Origin: Dokdonella_A sp039926425 | GTDB lineage: Bacteria > Pseudomonadota > Gammaproteobacteria > Xanthomonadales > Rhodanobacteraceae | DNA: 5,737 nt | NCBI RefSeq assembly: GCF_039926425.1 | Contig: NZ_JBDSWZ010000252.1 | Coordinates: 1 to 5,737, forward strand | Reading direction: 5' to 3' | Shown: in pieces, positions 1-4,325 of the stretch | How the letters are laid out: every line of letters starts with the position of its first letter | How positions within the stretch are numbered: the stretch's first letter is position 1 | Program-made: the position numbers and the translations under genes | The notes under the pieces: model-generated | Told to the model about the DNA's origin: nothing | The model's database searches: none | What the model saw: the letters and a program-made list of their open reading frames with translations, nothing else

Positions 1-542
1 GGCGAGCGTGTCGACAATTCGCCGAACACGACATACACATCCTCGCCGTCGAATGCCTGCAGCCCGATGTTGGACAGCGGATTGAGCGGATTGAGGCGCA
101 GGCACGCATCATTGAATGCGGCGCGATCGGCGACCTGAGAGCCCAGGCAGAGCGGTGTCGACGCGAACAGCTGCTCGCCGGATGCCATCAGATGGATGAT
201 CAGATCGCCATGCTCCGGCAACGCGATCGCGATGGTCGGATCGCTGCCGCGCTGCAGGCTGAGCTCGAACGGCAGGTGTTCGCGTTCGACATGTTCGGCG
301 AGCGCTTCATGCAGGGCAATGGTGGTCCAGGCTTGGGTCATGGCGGAATACGCCTCCAGATGGCGGTAACGGTCGGGCAGAACGGCCTCGCGCAGCGCGA
401 GTTCGAGAGTGGCGAGAATCTCCCGATGATCAGGACGGATGAACACCTGGCGCGGGACGAGACCCCTCTCACGCATGCGCTCGCGAAACGCGCGCTGGCT
501 GCGGGCGGAATTGGAAACTGCGTCGGAGCGGTCGGCACTCAT
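1..542 (-). CDS. yjfI: YjfI family protein (DUF2170), 3' end truncated by the window edge
   Basis: Read on the minus strand from the ATG at 542-540, this frame stays open for 180 codons and leaves through the left edge, so the C-terminus is missing. The N-terminal part (residues about 14-50) contains SQRAFRERMRERGLV followed by a strand-helix pattern, RQVFIRPDHREILATLELAL, that resembles a small ribbon-helix-helix-type segment. Residues about 75-180 match the DUF2170/YjfI pattern as I remember it, ending in LNPLNPLSNIGL and VYVVFGELSTRS. In E. coli yjfI heads an operon that includes a PspA paralogue (yjfJ), so a PspA/IM30 gene may lie just beyond the left edge. The biochemical role of YjfI is not established. 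An in-frame ATG at 557-555 also exists, but it overlaps the predicted -10 box, so 542 is preferred. No Shine-Dalgarno is visible. The family call is from memory of conserved motifs and is fairly secure; a DNA-binding function is only inferred. Confidence 0.82.
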   Translation of the reverse strand, partial: MSADRSDAVSNSARSQRAFRERMRERGLVPRQVFIRPDHREILATLELALREAVLPDRYRHLEAYSAMTQAWTTIALHEALAEHVEREHLPFELSLQRGSDPTIAIALPEHGDLIIHLMASGEQLFASTPLCLGSQVADRAAFNDACLRLNPLNPLSNIGLQAFDGEDVYVVFGELSTRS

Positions 543-568
543 CGTTACAAGTAACATTACACGTAACG
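543..568. promoter_or_regulatory. GTTAC/GTAAC dyad, candidate operator at the yjfI promoter
   Basis: GTTAC-AA-GTAAC (544-555) is a perfect 5+2+5 inverted repeat. A further GTAACG (563-568) pairs with CGTTAC (543-548) as a wider 6+14+6 inverted repeat. Together the three half-sites span the yjfI -10 box, the predicted transcription start and the base just before the start codon. This is a typical position for a repressor site. The binding protein is unknown; autoregulation by YjfI or control by an unlinked regulator are both possible. Confidence 0.45.
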
Positions 569-583
569 CCAACACGGCGTCAA
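556..583 (-). promoter_or_regulatory. Predicted sigma70-type promoter of yjfI
   Basis: On the minus strand, TTGACG (plus positions 583-578, 5/6 to TTGACA) is followed after 16 bp by TGTAAT (561-556, 5/6 to TATAAT). Initiation 6-8 bases downstream would leave only about 5-7 untranslated bases before the ATG at 542, making the message nearly leaderless. This agrees with the absence of a ribosome binding site. It is the best sigma70 match I found in the divergent intergenic region. Confidence 0.6.
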
Positions 584-591
584 CGGCGTCA
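575..591. repeat. Short direct repeat CGGCGTCA x2
   Basis: CGGCGTCA occurs at 575-582 and again at 584-591, a 9-bp period. On the minus strand the repeats contain TTGACG or TGACG, and one copy supplies the -35 box of the predicted yjfI promoter. The repeat may be a tandem activator half-site, or it may be chance in GC-rich sequence. Confidence 0.3.
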
Positions 592-601
592 CGTTCGACG
601 C

Positions 602-642
602 GCGAACGGTCGGTTTGCCGCGGTCCGCGGGCCGACCGCGCG
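602..642. repeat. GC-rich hairpin in the divergent intergenic region
   Basis: CGGTCGG (607-613) pairs perfectly with CCGACCG (632-638). The loop between them contains two adjacent copies of the palindrome CCGCGG (618-623 and 625-630), which can form an inner stem. Flanking GCG-rich bases extend the outer stem imperfectly. No T-run follows on either strand, so it does not look like an intrinsic terminator. It could separate the two divergent transcription units or be a protein site; no function can be assigned. Confidence 0.45.
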
Positions 643-740
643 ACGTCTTGCGATCAGATCCTCCACAACGTTCCTCCCACTCGCGAAACAGGCGCCACGC
701 GCACGACCCCGGTGACGATCAAAGACGCCGTCGTACTTGA

Positions 741-765
741 TCGCTGTACACGGCGTGTGGAGCGA
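741..765. repeat. Imperfect dyad upstream of the first GTPase gene
   Basis: The arms TCGCTGTACACG (741-752) and CGTGTGGAGCGA (754-765) are complementary at 10 of 12 positions around a single central G. The site lies about 45 bp before the GTPase start codon, where a regulator of the rightward gene could bind. Only the symmetry is seen; the role is inferred. Confidence 0.35.
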
Positions 766-796
766 ACCTCACACCTCGCCGCACAACCGCTGCCGC

Positions 797-802
797 TAGA
801 AT
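797..802 (+). promoter_or_regulatory. Possible -10 box of the first GTPase gene (leaderless start)
   Basis: TAGAAT matches the -10 consensus at 5 of 6 positions and ends 6 bp before the ATG at 809, so a transcript would begin at or next to the start codon. No convincing -35 hexamer lies 16-18 bp upstream. The same bases include an in-frame TAG stop (797-799), which rules out an ATG, GTG or TTG start further upstream in this frame. Confidence 0.35.
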
Positions 803-808
803 CAGCCG

Positions 809-2296
809 ATGCCCTCCCCCCGACTTCCGCTCCGCCTGATCTTCCTGGGTGCTCTCGCGCTGGGCGCCGCGTTGCTCCTCGGGTTGCTGGTGGCGACGCT
901 CAACAGCCTCCTCGATTTCTACCAGCATGTCGCCGCGATGCCTCTCTGGTTGCGGCTGCCCCTGATCGTGGTTCTCGCGTGCGCATTCGGCACCGTCGGC
1001 TGGTTGCTTTGGCGACTCGCGCGTCCGACGCGCAAGAGCTCGCCGATCGCGACGACTCCGGTGTCCCGCGCCGACATCGACACGCGCATTGACCACTTGC
1101 GCGAACGTCGCGTCGAGACCGCGGCGCTCGAAGCCGAGCTGAGCGAACTGGACCGCAGACGCCTGAGCGGCGATGTATACGTTGCGCTGTTCGGCGAAAT
1201 CTCGACCGGCAAGTCGAGCTTGATCCGCGCGCTGGCGCCGGAAGCCGAACCCATGATCGATGTCCGTGGAGGAACCACGCGCCAGGTCGCCCATCATCGC
1301 GGACGACTGCCCGATGGGCGCGAACTGATCCTTGCCGACGTGCCGGGCAGCGGCGAAGTGGATGGCATCGTCCACGAGCAGCTCGCGCGTGACGAGGCGT
1401 TGCGAGCGCACGCGGTGATCTATCTTGCTGCGACCGACTTGACGCGCGCGCAGCACTCCGAACTGGCTTGGCTCGCAGGATTCCGCAAGCCGATCGTGCT
1501 CGCGCTCAACAAGGCAGACCAGTACGACGAGACAGATCGGGCGGCAGTGCTGCAGAAATTCGAACACCAGTACGGCGCAATGGTGCGCGCAATCGTGCCG
1601 ATCAGCGCGGGCGGAAGCGAACGGTACGAGCGCACTCTGCCCGACGGACGCCGCGAGCGCGTCGAACGCGAACGCACGCCTGCGATCGGCATGCTGGTCA
1701 ACGCTCTTGCGCAGACAACGGCCGCAGGTCACGACGGACTCGAACCCGGTCGCGAGGCAGGTCTGCTGGCAGAAGTCGGCCGACGCGGTGACGAACTGGC
1801 GCGCGCAACTGCGGCGCGCGAATCGACGGAGACCGTTGCGAAATACACGCGCCGCGCCATCGTCGGTGCAATGGCCGCCGTTGCGCCGGGCAGCGACATC
1901 CTGATCCAGGGCGCGCTCGGCACCGCCCTGGTGCGCGAACTCGCGCGCATCCACGGCGTTCCTGTGCGCGAACTCGACGTCGAGGCACTGCTGTCGCGCG
2001 TTGGCCTGACGGTGCGCAACACCACCGCGCTCGTCCTTGCGATCGTCGGCAACGCGATGAAGGCCTTTCCGGGACTTGGGACGCTTGGCGGCGGCATGCT
2101 GCACGCAGTCGCGTACGGACTCGTGTTCGACAGCCTTGGCCACGCGCTCGCCGAAACGCTGGCCGAGCGCGCAACGCTCGACGCTGCGGACGTCGCGACC
2201 CGCGTGCAGGCATTGCTGGCCGCACCCGCGCGCGAACGGCTCGAACGCGTCGCGCGACTCGCCCTCGATGCAGCGCGCAGCAGCGCCGATCCGTGA
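809..2296 (+). CDS. Membrane-anchored GTPase with C-terminal DUF697 (YcjF-like) region
   Basis: This 495-residue protein is predicted to be a GTP-binding inner-membrane protein. Two hydrophobic helices lie at about residues 9-30 and 48-68, followed by a charged linker (about 88-120) that may be helical or coiled coil. The G domain shows G1 GEISTGKS (129-136), a G2 threonine in GGTTRQV (154-160), G3 DVPG (177-180), G4 NKAD (234-237) and G5 ISA (265-267). The serine before TGKS is common in Era/TrmE-type and dynamin-related P-loops. After G5 comes a charged, hairpin-like insert (about 271-290). A hydrophobic C-terminal region (about 345-450, with DILIQGALGTALVREL) matches the DUF697 pattern also found in E. 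coli YcjF. The start is fixed by an in-frame stop 9-12 bases upstream; no Shine-Dalgarno is visible. A paralogue lies at 4322-5701. Substrate, partner and exact role are unknown; membrane remodelling or stress response is inferred from the family. Confidence 0.88.
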   Translation: MPSPRLPLRLIFLGALALGAALLLGLLVATLNSLLDFYQHVAAMPLWLRLPLIVVLACAFGTVGWLLWRLARPTRKSSPIATTPVSRADIDTRIDHLRERRVETAALEAELSELDRRRLSGDVYVALFGEISTGKSSLIRALAPEAEPMIDVRGGTTRQVAHHRGRLPDGRELILADVPGSGEVDGIVHEQLARDEALRAHAVIYLAATDLTRAQHSELAWLAGFRKPIVLALNKADQYDETDRAAVLQKFEHQYGAMVRAIVPISAGGSERYERTLPDGRRERVERERTPAIGMLVNALAQTTAAGHDGLEPGREAGLLAEVGRRGDELARATAARESTETVAKYTRRAIVGAMAAVAPGSDILIQGALGTALVRELARIHGVPVRELDVEALLSRVGLTVRNTTALVLAIVGNAMKAFPGLGTLGGGMLHAVAYGLVFDSLGHALAETLAERATLDAADVATRVQALLAAPARERLERVARLALDAARSSADP

Positions 2297-2364
2297 TGCG
2301 GCGCGGAAACACCGTTCACCGCACGACGCTGGCGCCGTTCCGGGGTTTTTGCCAAGCTGTCGTC

Positions 2365-3045
2365 ATGTCGATCGAACGAAACGCACGAACTCTCTCGCGC
2401 CCGCCGCCGCCGCGCGCTTCCGAACGCTTGGCCGTCTCCGCGGTCACGCTCATGGTCGCGATTGCCGCGATGTTCACTGCGTTACCGGCACTCGCATCGT
2501 CCGATACGTACCGCTTCGACCCTGTCCATACGCAGATCTGGTTCAGCGCGGACCACCAGAAGTTTTCGCATCCACTCGGCCGACTGCGCGTCAAGGAGGG
2601 CTGGTTCCGGTTCGATCCGAAGGACTGGAGCGCCAGCCATGTCGATGTCGTCGTCGATCTCGCGTCGGCCGACATGGGGGATGGAAAATGGAGCGACACC
2701 GTGAAGTCCGGCCAGTTCCTCGATGCACAACGCTGGCCGACCGCGCATTTCGTCAGCGACCGTGTCGAGCAGACCGATGCGAACCACGGTGTGATCCATG
2801 GAACACTCACCTTCCACGGCGTTGCGAAAGCAGTCGACGTCGCATTCACGCTCAACCGGATCGCCAACGATCCCTATCTGTTCAAGAAAAAGGCCGGATT
2901 TTCCGCCAGCGCAACACTCGACCGTTTCGCGTTCGGCATGGAGCGCTTCAAGGAGGTGGTCGGCGCACCCGTCGACCTGCGTCTCGAAATCGAAGGCATC
3001 AGCGACGATGCCGCGGCGAATGCTTCCAATCACCGGGAACCTTGA
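2365..3045 (+). CDS. YceI family periplasmic protein (first copy)
   Basis: The 226-residue product is a YceI-like lipocalin-fold protein, a family whose members bind polyisoprenoid lipids in the periplasm. The mature part starts with YRFDPVHTQIWFSADHQKF. It continues with the family hallmarks SGQFLDAQRWPTAHFVS (residues 115-131) and GTLTFHGVAKAVDVAF (146-161), and ends with FGMERFKEVVGAPVDLRLEIEG. A Sec signal peptide fits residues 1-44: an unusually long basic, proline-rich n-region (SRPPPPR), a hydrophobic core LAVSAVTLMVAIAAMF, and ALA before SSD. The reading frame is open back to an ATG at 2296 that overlaps the upstream stop (TGATG). Starting there would put 24 more residues before the signal, so 2365 is preferred. 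The gene is 1 base from the cytochrome b561 gene and very likely cotranscribed with it. Confidence 0.88.
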   Translation: MSIERNARTLSRPPPPRASERLAVSAVTLMVAIAAMFTALPALASSDTYRFDPVHTQIWFSADHQKFSHPLGRLRVKEGWFRFDPKDWSASHVDVVVDLASADMGDGKWSDTVKSGQFLDAQRWPTAHFVSDRVEQTDANHGVIHGTLTFHGVAKAVDVAFTLNRIANDPYLFKKKAGFSASATLDRFAFGMERFKEVVGAPVDLRLEIEGISDDAAANASNHREP

Positions 3046-3046
3046 G

Positions 3047-3622
3047 ATGACACTGAAAAGCGGCGTTGCGCACTGGGGCAGCCTGGCCAAATTCTTCCAC
3101 TGGACAGTGGTCCTGCTGCTGCTTGTGCAGGGAACGCTCGGCCTGATCATGGTCAATCTGCCGAAGAAACCAAACGTGATTCCGCTCTTCACCTTCCACA
3201 AATCGCTCGGCCTCACGATCCTGCTGTTCGCGATCCTGCGACTGCTGTGGCGCGCGTTCGACCGGCGTCCGCAGGAACCGGCGTCGATGCCCCGCTCGCA
3301 GGTCGTCGGTGCGCGCATCGGACATGCGTTGCTGTACACATTGCTGTTCGCGGTTCCGCTGTCAGGCTGGCTGTTCGATTCGGCGTCATCGCTGCGGCCG
3401 TTGTTCTGGTGGAACGTCGTGCAGATTCCAAGCCTCACCGGCGGCAAGGACGACGCAATCAAGGCCTTCGCCGAGAATGCGCACGAGTGGCTCTTCTGGA
3501 GCCTGTTCCTGGTCGCCGCGGGTCACGCCGCCGCCGCGCTCGTTCATCATTTCTTCAACCGCGATGACGTGCTGCGCCGTATGCTGCCCGGCCGGCGTAC
3601 GTCGGTCGATCGCATCGGCTGA
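3047..3622 (+). CDS. Cytochrome b561 family di-heme membrane protein
   Basis: This 191-residue four-helix inner-membrane cytochrome has membrane segments at about 17-37, 47-69, 91-112 and 148-168. Four histidines sit where bacterial b561 proteins bind two b hemes: H18 in FFHW (helix 1), H51 in FHKSLG (helix 2), H146 in NAHEWL and H160 in GHAAAALVHHF (helix 4). Members of this family move electrons between quinol and periplasmic or membrane acceptors. The E. coli YceJ protein is a relative encoded directly beside yceI. The start codon follows the stop of the first yceI-like gene after a single base (TGA-G-ATG), with no clear Shine-Dalgarno, so translation is probably coupled. A longer open frame upstream lies inside yceI and does not resemble the family. 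The partner YceI proteins may carry a lipid or quinone-like ligand for it; this is inference. Confidence 0.92.
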   Translation: MTLKSGVAHWGSLAKFFHWTVVLLLLVQGTLGLIMVNLPKKPNVIPLFTFHKSLGLTILLFAILRLLWRAFDRRPQEPASMPRSQVVGARIGHALLYTLLFAVPLSGWLFDSASSLRPLFWWNVVQIPSLTGGKDDAIKAFAENAHEWLFWSLFLVAAGHAAAALVHHFFNRDDVLRRMLPGRRTSVDRIG

Positions 3623-3643
3623 CACAACACTTTCCCGTTCCCG

Positions 3644-3649
3644 AAGGAG
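3644..3649 (+). promoter_or_regulatory. Strong Shine-Dalgarno of the second yceI-like gene
   Basis: AAGGAG lies 6 bases before the ATG at 3656. It is the clearest ribosome binding site in the window and fixes that start. The other genes here have weak or no such site, which suggests this gene is translated independently and perhaps more strongly than its neighbours. Confidence 0.8.
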
Positions 3650-3655
3650 TTCTCC

Positions 3656-4198
3656 ATGCTGCGCATCCTCGTTCTCGCATCGCTGCTTCTGCCGGCCGCA
3701 GCGTTCGCACGCGACTGGCAGGTCGACTCCACGAAGAGTGCGCTGACCTTCAAGGGCAGCTACCAGAATGAGGCCTTTGACGGCACTTTCAAATCGTTCG
3801 ACGCCACCATTGTGTACGACGTTGCAAACCTGTCGGCGTCGAAGTTCGACGTGAGTGTCGATCTCGCCACCGCCGGCACCGGCAATGGCGATCGCGACGA
3901 TTCGCTCAAAGGCAGTGACTTCTTCGACGTGAAAAAATCGCCGAAGGCGCATTTCGTCACCGGGTCGTTTGCCAGGTCGGCCGATGGCGGAGTCGAAGCA
4001 AAGGGCAGTCTCACGCTGCACGGACAGACGAAGCCGGTCACGCTCAACGTCAAGTTCGTCGAAAACGGCAGCGCGGCGACACTCGATGTCGACACCGTGC
4101 TGAAGCGCGCCGACTTCGGGCTCGGTGCCGGCAGCGACTGGAGCGACGTCGGTGCCGACGTCACTGTGCATGGGCACCTCGTCCTCACCGCAAAATAA
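3656..4198 (+). CDS. YceI family periplasmic protein (second copy)
   Basis: This 180-residue secreted protein has a short, standard signal peptide (residues 1-18, core ILVLASLLLPAAAFA, cleavage after AFA). The mature 162 residues show the YceI pattern: WQVDSTKSALTFKGSYQNEAFDGTF at the start, a GSDFFDVKKSPKAHFVTGSF block (about 85-104), GSLTLHGQTKPVTLNVKF (about 117-134) and a C-terminal strand after KRADFGLGAGSDW. It is clearly diverged from the first YceI copy, sharing mainly the family motifs, so it is an old paralogue and not a recent duplicate. It follows the cytochrome gene by 33 bases with its own strong ribosome binding site, and no terminator is seen between them. It probably belongs to the same transcript. 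Polyisoprenoid or quinone-type ligand binding is known for the family but is not shown by this sequence. Confidence 0.9.
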   Translation: MLRILVLASLLLPAAAFARDWQVDSTKSALTFKGSYQNEAFDGTFKSFDATIVYDVANLSASKFDVSVDLATAGTGNGDRDDSLKGSDFFDVKKSPKAHFVTGSFARSADGGVEAKGSLTLHGQTKPVTLNVKFVENGSAATLDVDTVLKRADFGLGAGSDWSDVGADVTVHGHLVLTAK

Positions 4199-4210
4199 AA
4201 TGACAGCCCT

Positions 4211-4283
4211 GTAGGAGCGCTTCAGCCGCGATGCTTTTTTCTTGATGCCTTGGCAGAAAAGGCATCGCGGCTGAAGCCGCTCC
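4211..4283. repeat. Degenerate inverted pair of REP elements (BIME/REPIN-like)
   Basis: The left arm (4214-4234) and right arm (4262-4283) are inverted copies. They match over 21 bases, and the left arm lacks one G of the GGAGCGGCTTCAGCCGC core. Each arm is itself palindromic around TC, as REP sequences are. The left arm keeps the GTAG head (4211-4214); the right arm has lost the matching CTAC. Some inner bases (T-run at 4235-4240 against GAAAAG at 4256-4261) can extend the stem. These elements are moved by REP-associated RAYT transposases, none of which is encoded here. The decay of both ends suggests an old, immobile copy. As RNA it would form a strong hairpin just after the yceI stop and could protect or attenuate the transcript. 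Confidence 0.85.
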
Positions 4284-4287
4284 GCGC

Positions 4288-4325
4288 AGAGGATCGATAT
4301 GCGCAAGCGCCTCCCCATCGCGTGA
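4288..4325 (+). promoter_or_regulatory. Possible leader mini-ORF overlapping the second GTPase start
   Basis: AGAGGA (4288-4293) lies 5 bases before an ATG (4299) that opens an 8-codon frame, MRKRLPIA, ending at TGA 4323-4325. The stop overlaps the GTG start of the GTPase as GTGA. Since that GTG has no ribosome binding site of its own, ribosomes finishing the mini-ORF could re-initiate on it. The arrangement is visible; use in the cell is inferred and could be chance. Confidence 0.3.

Noticed and set aside
192..1092. Plus-strand open frames across yjfI and the intergenic region
   Set aside because: They are antisense to yjfI or extend through the promoter region into the GTPase in another frame. 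The yjfI and GTPase frames carry clear family motifs.
719..2143. Long minus-strand open frame (474 codons) opposite the first GTPase
   Set aside because: The composition is that of an antisense shadow (rich in R, A, Q, H, with no recognisable motif), caused by the G/C third-position bias of the real gene on the plus strand.
2306..2345. Possible terminator after the first GTPase (CGGAA...TTCCG then GGGTTTTT)
   Set aside because: The stem is only about 5 bp with a loop of roughly 30 bases, so it is not a credible intrinsic terminator.
2293..2364. Upstream start for the first yceI-like gene at the TGATG overlap with the GTPase stop
   Set aside because: It would place 24 extra residues before an already long signal peptide n-region. 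The overlap is suggestive of coupling, but the extension lacks any family similarity that I recognise.
4234..4261. T-run in the REP loop as an intrinsic terminator
   Set aside because: The T-run lies inside the hairpin loop and not after the stem, so the geometry is wrong. An effect on transcript stability remains possible.
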